In this document: positions 24,776 to 35,838 of the stretch, in pieces
Layout: each line of letters begins with the position of its first letter
Position numbering within the stretch: position 1 is the stretch's first letter
Source of the DNA: Knufia peltigerae
Taxonomy: Eukaryota; Ascomycota; Eurotiomycetes; Chaetothyriales; Trichomeriaceae
Assembly (NCBI GenBank): GCA_030247855.1
Contig: JAPDRN010000026.1
Span: 62,001 to 126,000, forward strand
Direction: 5' to 3'
Length of the DNA stretch: 64,000 bases
Program-made: the position numbers and the translations under genes
The notes under the pieces: model-generated
What the model was told of the DNA's origin: nothing
Databases searched by the model: none
Seen by the model: the letters and a program-made list of their open reading frames with translations, nothing else

Positions 24776-26629
24776 CTAATCGCCCTTGTCCTTGGTCGGA
24801 CTCGAAGTAGAGGCGTATGCATTCCTAACGCGGCCTCGGATTGGAAATCGCTCGTTCAGCAATGCTTCTTCTGTGGCTGTCGTGGTGTTAATCATAGTCG
24901 GGATTGTCGGCGTGGGAATATCCGACGTATCATCCATACTTCTTGTGCCGTCTTGCCCGCTGCCCCCCAATCCAGCAAGCTCAGTATTTGTTTCCAATTC
25001 TATCAGGTCACCCATCTTGTCTACCGCTGCGCCTCTTTCCCTCTTGACCCCTGCCATTTTCCTCACCCAGCCTTCGATCGCACCGCCGACTTCGCCGAGA
25101 CCAGAGCTATTGGACCGTGAACTTCGAAGTGAATCTGTACTGGGGCGAGGTGTACCCCGTGGCGACGGTCTGAGGCTGAACCCGGTGCGAGGCATATCCT
25201 CGGGCAGAAGCAGATCTGGGAGATACTGTGCTAATTTGCGGTTGAGAGGATCTTCTGCCGGACCCGGACGCGACGTTTCTGTGCGAAGGCCGCGCAGAGT
25301 TCCCACTCCTCCAGGCCCGCGAAGAGCATCGGCAAAAGAATTGCCTGTCCCACTCGATGAGCGTTGCCTCCCCGAAAGTCCTCGATCATTCATCTGTGGA
25401 CGGCGCGCCGGTGACCCTGTCAACGACCCCGAAGTCTGTGCAGCATGTGTCGGAGGATGACGGAGCATGTCAAAAGAAGTCTTGGGCGTACAGTTCGATG
25501 ATGCATCGGTGATTGTAGCGTTTGATTTCCGTCGAGCGCGTGGAAAGAAACCGAGGGCGCGTCTGGGTACACGCAGAACCTCGACAGGCTCTTTGAAGTT
25601 CGGAAGCAGCACCCAAGAATCATGCCTGAAGTCAATCTCTTCGGCATGAGAGGTGATGATCGACAGAGCTTCGGAGTTTAATGTGGAAGACGCGGCCGAA
25701 TTTGATGGATTGGGCGACAAAGATTGACTCCCGTGAGACGCGTCCGCCGTTGGGATCGTTGGGTGGTTTTGCCCGGAGTCGAACAGGTCTTTTGTAAGAT
25801 AGGGGCTGTCGACTTTCTTGCCTCTTGCTGTACAGCCTACTAACGGCACCAAGACATGCGTTCTGGTCTGGATATTATCGTTGGGCCAGAACCTGTTAAT
25901 CTTGCGGAAAGGTTCGGCCTGGCAGTTGTACTTGATGATGACTCCGGCTAGAGTATCTCCTTTCTGTACTTTATGCAGGTAAACCAGATCATCTTCTCTC
26001 ACGTCGTTCAGTGCAGAATCAGCCGCACCCGCATCCGAGTCCCTTCTCTTATATCGTCCTAAGCTGTCCCGGCTTTCAGACACACTTGCAAGTAGCAATG
26101 CTTCTCTCTTCTTCGCCTGGACCATGGCCTTCCTTTCTTCAATGGCTTCCTGTGCAGCGCTTGTTGAGGGCTCCTGGCTCGGGCCCCATTTTTGGGTAGA
26201 TGTCTTGGTCCCATATAGTTTGTCTTGCTTCATCCACAGAGGCTTCTTGATTGCCCCATTGAACTTGGATCCTGACTGCTCGCCCCCCAATAACGTCGAG
26301 GCCAGCCCTTGTATAGATGACCATGGCTCCCACATGCCATTTCCCCCCGAGGGCGTCTGCGGTCCCGCGGGGGACCTCGTGTATGTGTTGCTAGATCGAG
26401 CATTCTGTCCTTTCTCCGCAGACTTGGAGCGACTCAGCGCGGCATTCGAGTCAGGAGATACTCCTCTATTGAGAGGACGTGGTGGGTATGTATTAGCGGA
26501 AGTCGAGATAGAGGTTGCGTCCGTGGCGTCATCGTCAACGTAGGATATCAGTCGAGAGGCACGAGGTCTTAGCGTGGAGGTGCTGCTGTTGGACGATGGA
26601 TATAGGCCGGTATGGGAATTGTTGTTCAT
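24776..26629 (-). CDS. LysM-domain protein without a signal peptide
   Basis: One exon, 617 residues. A single LysM domain lies at about 217-263 (YLHKVQKGDTLAGVIIKYNC, then a FRKINRFWPND block and HVLVPL). The N-terminal 215 residues and the C-terminal half are low-complexity, Ser/Pro/Arg-rich and probably disordered, with a predicted amphipathic segment EGWVRKMAGVKRERGAAVDK near residue 535. No signal peptide or TM helix is seen, so this is not a chitin-binding effector of the secreted type. It resembles intracellular LysM proteins such as the LYSMD family. The role in fungi is unknown. The ATG at 26629 is in good context, and the open frame has no competing start upstream. Confidence 0.85.
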   Translation of the reverse strand: MNNNSHTGLYPSSNSSTSTLRPRASRLISYVDDDATDATSISTSANTYPPRPLNRGVSPDSNAALSRSKSAEKGQNARSSNTYTRSPAGPQTPSGGNGMWEPWSSIQGLASTLLGGEQSGSKFNGAIKKPLWMKQDKLYGTKTSTQKWGPSQEPSTSAAQEAIEERKAMVQAKKREALLLASVSESRDSLGRYKRRDSDAGAADSALNDVREDDLVYLHKVQKGDTLAGVIIKYNCQAEPFRKINRFWPNDNIQTRTHVLVPLVGCTARGKKVDSPYLTKDLFDSGQNHPTIPTADASHGSQSLSPNPSNSAASSTLNSEALSIITSHAEEIDFRHDSWVLLPNFKEPVEVLRVPRRALGFFPRARRKSNATITDASSNCTPKTSFDMLRHPPTHAAQTSGSLTGSPARRPQMNDRGLSGRQRSSSGTGNSFADALRGPGGVGTLRGLRTETSRPGPAEDPLNRKLAQYLPDLLLPEDMPRTGFSLRPSPRGTPRPSTDSLRSSRSNSSGLGEVGGAIEGWVRKMAGVKRERGAAVDKMGDLIELETNTELAGLGGSGQDGTRSMDDTSDIPTPTIPTMINTTTATEEALLNERFPIRGRVRNAYASTSSPTKDKGD

Positions 26630-27508
26630 GGCTACTGGCCGTTATGCCACCACACACCATCGAGGGCTGACGACATGGGAGCGAAGAGCCAGACACTCGT
26701 GTGATGAGGAGGGGCGGCTGGAGCACCAGAAGCGTTCGGTAACCGTGGCTGTCTTGAGCATGAGACGATCGGTATCTGGGGCAGAAGGATTGAGCGTTGG
26801 AGGGGGCGGTTATCGAGGGAGACAAGGATCTACGGTAGTGAACAATACAGAATGCTCAGTCACCAGCAATGTACACGTTGAGCCGGAAGGACGAGGTGTG
26901 GTTCAGACACGATCAATGCGACATTGGCTGGGGAGGACTGTGCGGACACAGGAGAGTCCGATTTAGGCACGAGTACGGAGTAGGAATTCCTTAGTAAGTG
27001 ACGGATAGGGACTTGCTTGGTCCCTGGAAACGTGGAGCAGGGGGCAGCTTTATCAGCCCACCACCTAAATAACGTGCCCGGGGACAGTAACTGGGTACCC
27101 AGTGAGAGCCCATCACCGCGTGCCTGTATCCACCACCAAAGCACCATGCAAAATGCACACATGCACTCGCATTGACATGCCAACCACCAACTCTTGCTAG
27201 CTTCCACCTCTCAGGGGCAATTTTCAAGGCCCAAATAATCAATCTGTCACTTTCTCAGTAATAAATACAGAGTATGTCGAAGTATGTGGATGATCTGTGC
27301 TGTCTGTCATAGTTCGTTTCTTCCCTTTATCTTGCGCGGCCCTGGACGAAGATGGCCGCGCCCATGTCTCTATTTAGGTGTTTTACAGACATTCTACAGT
27401 ACGACACTGGGACAGCTGATGTCCGATCAGTGACATGACTTTCCGACAGAGCACCACATAACACCGCTGATCATTGACCGAATGCTAACTTTTGTACAAC
27501 TTCGACCA
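26630..27508. other. Intergenic, 0.88 kb
   Basis: Promoter of the LysM gene and 3' flank of the FarA/FarB-type gene. One TACGGAGTA lies at 26974. Nothing else is recognised. Confidence 0.6.
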
Positions 27509-30500
27509 TCAAGTGCCATCCACCTGCATGCCGGCCATTTCCCCGTTGATACCGAAGAATTGGAACCAGTCTTCTACATTCAACGTCGTCGGGGCCACTG
27601 GAGCGTTTCCAATTGAACTCGTTGACCATCCGTCGCTATCGTGCATCTCCATCCCGGCACCCATCATGCCTTGCATCCCGGGTGGCCAGACTTGAGGCTG
27701 GCCGGACATGTCAAGCTGTGGCATTTGCTGACCTCCCATGGGCTGCTGCATCTGTAATTGAGGGTCAACCGCGTGGTTCAACATGGGACTGGCGAAGTTG
27801 GTAACGTCACCAATCGTCCCGTTAGGGAAAAGCTGATCGGGTTGAAAGTTCTCCCACAGTTGCTGTGAAATGTTGGGAGAATCTCTGGTCACCAGGAAGA
27901 GGTCCGGAGGAGTCGCGGGTATTGAGTAGCCATTGAAGGGTGAATTGGCCCTCGTAGGACCCCGGGAAGGGATTCGAGAAGCCCCTCGAGATCGAGAGGC
28001 TGGCAAGTGCTCTGATGGCAATGGAGGTGATCCGAGGAAGTTGTGATGTTGATGTTGAGGGATTTCTCGCGAAGGTGTTACCGCAGGAGTTTGTGGTCGC
28101 GAGCGCTCATAAGACATTTGTGGTGCAGGAGGACCAACGCTGAAACCCAGGTCGATGTCGTCGAATTTTCGTTTGGCCGGATTTGGGGCCAGTCCCAGAT
28201 GTGAGGGAGCAGCTGTCGGTCCATTGGCGCTGCCGTTCGCATGGCCAGATACTCCAGTAGCTTGATTCATTTTGGCTCGCTGAGCTTTCTTGCCCGTCGC
28301 CTTCTGCAGTCTCTCCTCCAAGACCTTGTTCCCGAGGATTGATTCGAAGAGAGTATGGACCATCTTGGCTACCAGCCATACCTTGGACACTTCTTTTAGG
28401 GCATTCATGCACACGTTGATCCGTTCCTGGCTTGCCGCCACAACTGACGGCACCGATGAGCGCATCTGGTAGACATGCATGATCAGTGCAGAAAACAAGC
28501 TGTATACACTTGCACATTGTCAGTTATCCTGTTGCGTGTCAGGTGAAGACCACTCACATGAAAGCAGGCGTATATTTGACCTGGTCATGGGCGAGGAGGT
28601 TTTCCATTATAGATGTAATCATTCCAGCTGCCTGGAATGCAATCGTCCTTGACGGGTAAGCCATGTCCACGTTCTCATAGTCATTGGGTTTTGCTGTGGC
28701 AGGAGGCATGTGGGCTCGATGTAGTAGACATAGCGTAGTGCTGTAACGACCGTTAGGTACAGATTTCAAAGGGTTCGTCGAGACATACTAGTAATTTGAA
28801 TGTAGCAACGCGGACCAAAAATGATGGCGGGAACGCTCCCAATATACTTCCCGCGGACAGTTCTGCAACCAGTCCGCCAGTGCCATATCACTGTGGGTGA
28901 GGTCAATGGCGTTGGTCCTTCGGGCCTTAGACGCCACCGAGTACTGCTGGGAGAGCACGAGACCCATGATCTCGCATAGCTTGACGTATTGCAGGAAGAA
29001 CTGAACGTGGACCGGGTCCGGCTGGTATTCACTGCTCGGATCGCCTTCGTCTTCGATAAAATCCTCCTCGGTGATCATTTCGACGTCGGAGTCGTCAGTG
29101 TTGATCGACACAGGACGCCCCAGCGCCACCGCGACCGACCGGTCTCTCGTGAACAGCGACCACCACACTCTTTTCCACAAACGCTTGTCCTGTCGACTCA
29201 ACTGCGAGCTCTCGACACTGCAATAGTCAGTCAGTTCGTTGCGGCACAAAATGTTCATGGGACTTACCTTCGATGCATGCCAGCTCCTTGTGCAACGACA
29301 ATGGCCACCCTGGTCCAGTAAAAGACGTTTTTCGTCACATCTGCACCAATGTTAGACCGCGCATAGTCGGCTAAGTCGATCGACTCCCGGCCCTTACCTT
29401 CGGGGCCTTCCCAGTACCAGCCCATTAGCATCAAGGCCTGCACTATCGTAATGCGGTCATCTTCGTAGTTGGCGTCGTATAGTGCTTTTGCACGCTTGTA
29501 GAAAGTCATGGCAGCAGGCGTCGTTGAGCCCGTGGCGTCCATCAGCTGTGGGTTTGTGCAGACCCGAGAGCCGGCAAGGAGGATCGCTTGGAGGAGGAGC
29601 AACGAGGGAGGGTTCTTGGTGTCTTTGTACCTCTTCATGAATCGTGTTCTATTGATGACCGGCACAATGGGATGTACCCAACGAAAATAAGCTTCAACAA
29701 GCTCATCGCACAGGGTCCGCGGAGGAAGCAGGAATGCACCTCTCTGTTGCAGAATTTCAATTTCCATCTGGTCTGGCTCGGTCAAGCGCGCGCGAGCCCC
29801 TCTGATGTTCTCTGGTAATGGATAATGAACCACATCTGTATTACCGTGTCGGTCGTGGACTAGCAGGGATAGGTTTGAAGATTCTCCAAGATAGGCCACT
29901 CGTCCAGCTTCCTTGATCGGGGCACGAGCAAACTTGGGCTTCATGAATTGAGTCATGGTGCTATTATTGGCGGCTTGCTGGGCGGCCTGCGCCTCTGACA
30001 TCTGTGTGGAGGGGATGCCATCGGGAGAGTTGAATCCTGCAGTCGGTCTAGATTGAGCAGGACGTGTCAAGCGAGGGTCTGTCGGCGTTGGTGGCGGCTG
30101 GGTATCACCGGCCTCGCTATGGTAGTTCCGTTACCTCGAAGATTTCCCAATGATGAAGAGGATTGTAGACTGTGAGAGACGTACCTCTCGTCATCCTTGG
30201 CCCGAGAGGTGCCAGCCCGCTTCCGCTTGGGCACAGGAATCCGGCATTCAATGGAAAACGCAACACAGTTGGTACAAGGGACACTGGGTAGGTCAGTAAC
30301 ATGAGCAGTGCAGCTTCTTCATATTGACTCACCCTAGAGAGGCAGCATCGCACCGCACCTATGATTTGGAGAGTTAGAACTGCGAGGAGGACAACCACCC
30401 CAAGTAGCTGGTGCCAGTGCGCAACATACCTTGCGTGCGTGGCATGTTTCTGAAAATGCAATCGTTAGCGACTATTCAACAGCGATGACTTCTATTCGTT

Positions 30501-30996
30501 CTTTGATGGGTGTTGTATGCATATTGTATGGGCAATGAGGGCCGCAGCGTCCGCTGTGCCAGAGTGCCATCTCTGAACCGAGGTTCTCGGTATGTCGCGT
30601 CCGCCAAATGATGAGAAATAATAAATGAACATTGTCCAAAGTCACATTCCTCATATTTGTAGGAGTTGATGGGACAGTACGTAGTCTTTTCTGGAGAGGC
30701 CTCTTTCTTCGCATATCTCTTTCATATATTCCGCCTTTGCGACAAGGTAGGTTCGAGAGGAAGTGGAAAAAGCTTACCACAAGCCCGAGAAGCGCGCTGC
30801 CTATGGTTAAGTCAGTTGAGATGCCAAAGTGAGAAGGGTTTTAAGGACCAGATACATACCGTCTGAAGCTAGGATGTCCAGGAGTTTGGTTCGGAGGAGC
30901 TTTTGTTGCGCCTGACTGTTCGCCTCCCGACTGCGACTGTGTCTGGGATTGCGCAGACCCCGAGTCTGCTGGTGGGCTTTGATCGGCCATGACCAT
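27509..30996 (-). CDS. farB: FarA/FarB/CTF1-type Zn2Cys6 fatty-acid regulator (ten exons)
   Basis: Hand-assembled from ten exons: 30860-30996, 30778-30800, 30430-30449, 30333-30358, 30185-30283, 29398-30116, 29268-29340, 28789-29217, 28558-28740 and 27509-28499. Phases agree throughout, giving about 899 residues (897 if the second ATG, at 30990, is used). The Zn2Cys6 cluster reads C-x2-C-x6-C-x8-C-x2-C-x6-C, with ACETCHARKVRC and PCTNC, followed by a basic PKRKR. The central fungal transcription-factor domain has the family blocks VEAYFRWVHPIVPVINR, RLWKRVWWSLFTRDRSVAVA and LLHSNYYTTLCLLHRAHMPP. The C-terminus has the hallmark NVEDWFQFFGING. This family includes Nectria CTF1 and Aspergillus FarA/FarB, nuclear activators of beta-oxidation, peroxisomal and cutinase genes that bind CCTCGG. 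I cannot firmly separate FarA from FarB; the symbol is tentative. One CCGAGG lies about 320 bases upstream (31319-31324). Confidence 0.88.
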
Positions 30997-31633
30997 GAAC
31001 AAATCTACCTTCAAGTCAAGGAATCCGGAAGTCAGGCTGGAGCGGGTCCGTTGGAAAGCAAGACTGGGTGTCCTGACAAGCACATGGAGTGCGCAAGCGA
31101 CGTGAGGATGATTGAAGGAAGATGGGAAAATAGAACCACAGTTCCGTGAGCTTGTGTAGGCAAGGCGGTGTTCCAGCACAAGGTGTGTGTCAACGTACCG
31201 TGCCAACGACTATTGGCAGTGCTTTGCTCCGTACACCATAAGCCTCTCTCGGGGCTCTCTGGGCCCCTAGTGCGCCTAAATTGCTACGCTACTGTGCCTC
31301 CAATTGGTGTCAATCCGCCCGAGGCCGCCTAAAGTTGTGGGGGGTTGGAAAGTCTGGGGGAAGGATAATCGCTATTTTTCTGAAGGACACCAGCCACGCC
31401 CCAATTCTGAACAAGACTCCGGCAGCCTAGGCTTGTCGTTTGCTACCTTATGCACATTATTTATGTTCAGCATGTGCTACGGAGCTAGTTAGTGCCTCCC
31501 GCACTTTTTAGTATAGCTCTCGTATAGGTCCCGATCAGACCATGTCCCCGATAATGGTCGCCTGATCGCCCCGGAACTGCTTTACGATTTAAGAGGCGTC
31601 CTCTGATATATCTACCCAGGTATAAATTCCGTG
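30997..31633. other. Intergenic, 0.64 kb
   Basis: Promoter of the FarA/FarB-type gene and 3' flank of msp1. It contains one CCGAGG (31319-31324), the reverse of CCTCGG. A single copy is expected by chance about once per 2 kb, so it is weak evidence of autoregulation. Confidence 0.5.
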
Positions 31634-32936
31634 CTATCGCTGAACTTCTTCCACTGTTTCTTCCATATCTGAATCGGCATGCGGAGAGGACGATGCTGTG
31701 CTCCATTCCCCGTCTCCATTACCGTCCTTGATCTCTTTGCTTGATTTCACTGTAGCAGTCCGCGAGAAGAAATCAGATGTTCGCAGGCCTCGAATCTCTC
31801 CAGCCTTCATGTTTTCTATGCGAGTGCCGTTCTGCCTCTGACGCTTTATCATCTCACGGACGGGCACCATGGCAGCCTCCCGACATGCTTCTTTGATATC
31901 ACTTCCAGACATGCCGGACATCACTCTGGATAGATATTCCAGATCCAGATTCGCAGTGTCTATCTTTGTATCCCGCAAGATAATCTTCAGGATTTTCAAT
32001 CGTTGAGAAGCGTTTGGTAATGAAACCGGGAACTTTTTTGGCATTCTTCGCAGGATCGCATCGTCGATGTCACCCATTCTGTTCGTGGCTCCTAGAATCA
32101 AGATGCGCTGAGGTCGTCCAGACGATGTGGCCGAAGCCAAGCCATCCCAATGTGTCATGAACTCTGCCTTGACCATGCCACTGGCCTCGTGTTCACCGCT
32201 GTGCCGTGTTCCTAAGACGGCGTCGATCTCGTCAATGAAAACAATTGCTGGTTCCAACTTGCGAGCAAGAGAAAAGACCGCATTGACAAGTTTGTTGGAA
32301 TCACCAAACCATTTTTCGGTCAGAGTGGAGATATGCAGATTGATAAAACATGCGCCGCTTTCGTGAGCCAGTGCCTTTGCCAGCATGGTTTTACCGCATC
32401 CAGGTTGCCCATACAGTAGGACTCCAGAGGGAGCGGATAATAATGAGGAGGACGTTGCATAGAGATCTGGCATCGTCAAGGGATATATGACCGATTCTTT
32501 GAGCTCCTCGATTATATCGGTCATGCCTCCAATGTCCTCGAAAGATACTGGTATGTCCTCGGGAAAGACAAGGTCTTGTAATATGGCTTGCTCATACCGC
32601 GTCAGATCCAACTCCTCTGCTAAAGACTTTGGATGACGAGCGCTGGCCTCGGATCGCGAGCCGTGAGGTTGATCGAGTCTTCGTAAAATGGCTTCCGACT
32701 GCAGCCGCGTTCTCTCCTTAACTTCTGCTTCGGGGTCAAGATTCATCTGCTTCAGTATGTATTGAACTAGATAGAATCCTCCGATGGCCTGTTCAATTGT
32801 CAGTCATTTGAAGATTATAGCGGGATTGCTGGCTGACCATAGGAGCTGCGATGAGGAACTCCTGCAGCACACGATGCCACCAGACATTTGGGCCTCTGTC
32901 GGGGGCCATGCTGAGGATATTGATGGCAGAACGCAT
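31634..32936 (-). CDS. msp1: Msp1/ATAD1-type mitochondrial outer-membrane AAA ATPase
   Basis: Exons 32838-32936 and 31634-32788 join in phase 0 over a 49-base intron; 417 residues. An in-frame stop just upstream supports the ATG at 32934-32936. A TM segment near residues 27-43 (LIAAPMAIGGFYLVQYIL) spans the splice junction. The AAA domain follows: Walker A GQPGCGKT (about 160-167), Walker B IVFIDEID (about 215-222), sensor 1 ILGATNR, arginine fingers in DAILRRMPKKF, and the linker motif SFEDIGGM. Msp1 pulls mis-targeted tail-anchored proteins out of the outer mitochondrial and peroxisomal membranes. The C-terminal 45 residues are acidic and Ser-rich. It is divergent from pcs1 with 263 bases between the two start codons. 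Confidence 0.92.
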
Positions 32937-33199
32937 AGAGTTGAGCCCATGAGTTGTTGGAACGAGGAGTTGCAGCGGTCAACAATTTGCCATCAAAGTC
33001 GTCCATTGTATGGATAGGCGCAGGCTCGAACGATCAAACGGTCATTATGCGCCACCGTTGCCACTTTCAAGCTAGACTACTTTCGGACATATGTTGTTTG
33101 TTTTGTGTCGAGGATCCCCCAGTGTCGCGCGAAGCGCAATATCGAACTTCAATAACTTGGCTTCACTACTTCACACCAACGCGCTCTCTGCACATCAAG

Positions 33200-34738
33200 A
33201 TGAAGGGTATCGCCGACCTGTTGGATTCAGATATCGAAGAAAGCGTCGTCTTTGCCGATGATCGATCGGATGTCTCCTCAGAAGGCGAGGAGGACGCGAC
33301 CAACTCGGCACAGGCAAAGAAACGTCGCAAACGGCACAGAGTGACAATGCCTGCGAAAAAAATCAAACCAAACGAGCAACCCTCTGCGACCACACAGAGC
33401 AAAAAAGCAACATCAAAGCGGAAGAACCTAGCGCAGCGCAAGGCAGCGGGTGAGGGGGTCAACCAGCCCGGAGATGGCGATGCCCATGATTCTGATACAG
33501 AACAGCGCGCCCCTGAGCCAACGCAAAAGAAGCCGGGGGGTGCTGTTCAGGCCAAAACCAAAACCAAAAAACAGACTAGGGTGGTTCAAGAGCAATCGGG
33601 GACACACAAAAACAGCACGAAGACTGAGCCGTCTGGGAAAGAAGCACACGCGGAGGACGAAGCTGAAGCTCCTCGACCCTCAAAGAAAGCCACCGGTGCG
33701 CGGAAGCTGAAAGTCCTGAAGGAGAATATTGCTCCGGTCGTTGAATCGCGGGAAGACACGCTGGAAGAGATAGAGGAGTCTGAATTGTTGCCGCCTGAGC
33801 CTACGAGACCGCAGCCAGCTGCACGCAATCTGCCTCGGACAAGACAGGAGCCAGTGTATCAACGACGAACAGGTGGAACAGCAGCCACAGAAAGTTTCCG
33901 TCGCGAGTTGGGAGACATAACACGGCAGTTGGAAAACTCCGAGTTGAGATACCGCAATTTGAAAGAGCTCGGCATCACCGAAGCCATGGGAAAGATGGAG
34001 GCTTTGCGCCGAGAGCATGATGTGACGGTGCAGACATCGAATGATGTTATCAACTCCCTCAAAAGGTCACTCGCGGCGCAACCTCGTCTGGATCAAGAAG
34101 TCCAAAAGTTGAGGACAGAGCTGCAGAGCCGGGTGGACGAAGTAAGTGGGATGCAGCACGAAATCACCGCCTTGAACAACTCGCTCTCCACGGCCATGAA
34201 CGAGGTCAAGGCCCTCCAGGCGACATTGGCAGCTACAAGAGCCCCTTCAGTCGAGGCGACATCATCAAAGGCATCAGGAAGCGCCATGAAGGGCAAATCG
34301 CACGGCTCTGCAGCCATGGGCAATTCGGAAGCTGCACAAGCCGCTCAATATGCGCAGATGAAGGAGGATCTGTACAGCGATTTGACCGGACTCATTATCC
34401 GCAGTGTGAAGAAAGCGGATTCGGGCGATACCTTTGACTGCATTCAAACCGGCCAGAATGGTAGTAAGTGTAACCAAAAATCATCGATGCGAGTGTCTAC
34501 TAACCTGCGTTCAGCTCTTCACTTCAAGCTATTCGTTCCTCAAGAGGGCGTAAGGGGAGCCAACTTTGAGGAGCCTGACATTCTGTACACGCCTCTGCTA
34601 GATGGCAACAGAGATCGCGACATGATTGAGATCATGCCTAGTTACTTAACCGAGGTCATCACGTTTTCGAGGCAGAACGCAGCCAAGTTTTATGGCCGGG
34701 TAGTAGACACCCTGACCAAGAGAAGGCCAGATGATTGA
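33200..34738 (+). CDS. pcs1: Pcs1/Csm1-type monopolin subunit
   Basis: Exons 33200-34463 and 34515-34738; 495 residues. I chose the intron from GTAAGT at 34464 to CAG at 34514 because it restores NGTLHFKL, the family reading. It is 51 bases, has no stop in frame, and so is invisible as a frame break. The N-terminal half is highly charged and disordered with many Lys/Glu stretches. Residues about 235-350 form a coiled coil (RRELGDITRQLENSELRYRN onward). The C-terminal about 120 residues are the globular Csm1/Pcs1 domain (DLYSDLTGLIIRSVKK, ILYTPLLDGNRDRDMIEIMP, YLTEVITFSRQNAAKFYGRV). Pcs1 with Mde4 clamps microtubule sites at each kinetochore and helps rDNA silencing in yeast. It shares a short divergent promoter with msp1. 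Confidence 0.88.
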   Translation: MKGIADLLDSDIEESVVFADDRSDVSSEGEEDATNSAQAKKRRKRHRVTMPAKKIKPNEQPSATTQSKKATSKRKNLAQRKAAGEGVNQPGDGDAHDSDTEQRAPEPTQKKPGGAVQAKTKTKKQTRVVQEQSGTHKNSTKTEPSGKEAHAEDEAEAPRPSKKATGARKLKVLKENIAPVVESREDTLEEIEESELLPPEPTRPQPAARNLPRTRQEPVYQRRTGGTAATESFRRELGDITRQLENSELRYRNLKELGITEAMGKMEALRREHDVTVQTSNDVINSLKRSLAAQPRLDQEVQKLRTELQSRVDEVSGMQHEITALNNSLSTAMNEVKALQATLAATRAPSVEATSSKASGSAMKGKSHGSAAMGNSEAAQAAQYAQMKEDLYSDLTGLIIRSVKKADSGDTFDCIQTGQNGSKCNQKSSMRVSTNLRSALHFKLFVPQEGVRGANFEEPDILYTPLLDGNRDRDMIEIMPSYLTEVITFSRQNAAKFYGRVVDTLTKRRPDD

Positions 34739-35838
34739 ACGGCGTTGTTTGAAGAGGCGGTTTGCTTTGGTATCCAGGGAATCAGTCCAGCAGCATAGAC
34801 GGGGAATACCCTGGGATGCCTCGGGATCAGGCTCGGGCTACAACAGACAACGTCTGCTTAGCCAGAAAGAAAAACCATCTCAGAGGTGGCGCTGGATCCG
34901 TCCGAAATGCTTCCTCGTTGCCTATTTCCCTCTCGAGGCCGCCTTTCAAACCTGATATCCTGGCAACGAATCTCTTACGGTGTTCATTGTACACGATCAG
35001 AGCCCCCGCAGCTCAGCAGCTCAGCAGTACGACATCAGGTATCAATCACCTCAGGGCTTCTCCTCAAAGTCTGCTGGTTTGGTGCTCTCGGAGGACAGTC
35101 AACCTTTCTATTTGCGATGAAAGATGCGGCGCTCATGAAGCAGACGACGGCGTTGGTCCGGGGGGGCTTTTTTTCTGCATGCCGTATATGACATAAGGCT
35201 CGCTCATGAATATTGTTGTACTTATAAATAGGTAACATGTCGCTACTATGGGACGGCAACTTGTGGTGGAGTGTATCGCGGACAATCTGACGAAGGCCTT
35301 ATCGTTATCTTATCCTTATCGCGAGCCCCTCCTTATCCTTTCCTCTCCGCTCGCTCCTCGCTTCTACACATCAGCACGGAGTTAACGACAACGACTTACT
35401 CGTACCTAGAGTTACTAAACATACAGCGCAGCTCGACTTCCTGAAGATTCGCTCATCTGTTTCACCTTCAATCATCGTTCTCACTTTCGAATCTTCGCGG
35501 CTGGTCACTTGTCAAGATATTTTGCCCTGTGGACGTTGTACAATGATGATGTGATTGACCTGTCGGACGTGGATCACCTACATCTACCGTCCTCCCTCTC
35601 CATAAGCGCTGCTGCTGCCTGCATCAATCAATGACTCGTCTATGCTAACCCAGGCTTTCCCAAACACCTCTGCATCACTCCGTGTGCCTCAGAGGACCAG
35701 TATCGTATCCCATCGACGCCTCAGCCTTCTCTTGCCCACCTGCGCCTTGACGCCCTAGGAACTTCACTTCGCCGCTTCGTCGTCCCGCTGTCGCTTCTCA
35801 GACTCTGAAATAGCGAACTCGATAGTACTCTTGGAAAG
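34739..35838. other. Intergenic, 1.1 kb, with a pyrimidine-rich leader
   Basis: No gene is recognised. From about 35280 the plus strand is CT-rich, as expected for the promoter and 5' leader of the 1121-residue gene. An ATCC/TTATC-rich block lies at about 35298-35345. Confidence 0.55.
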
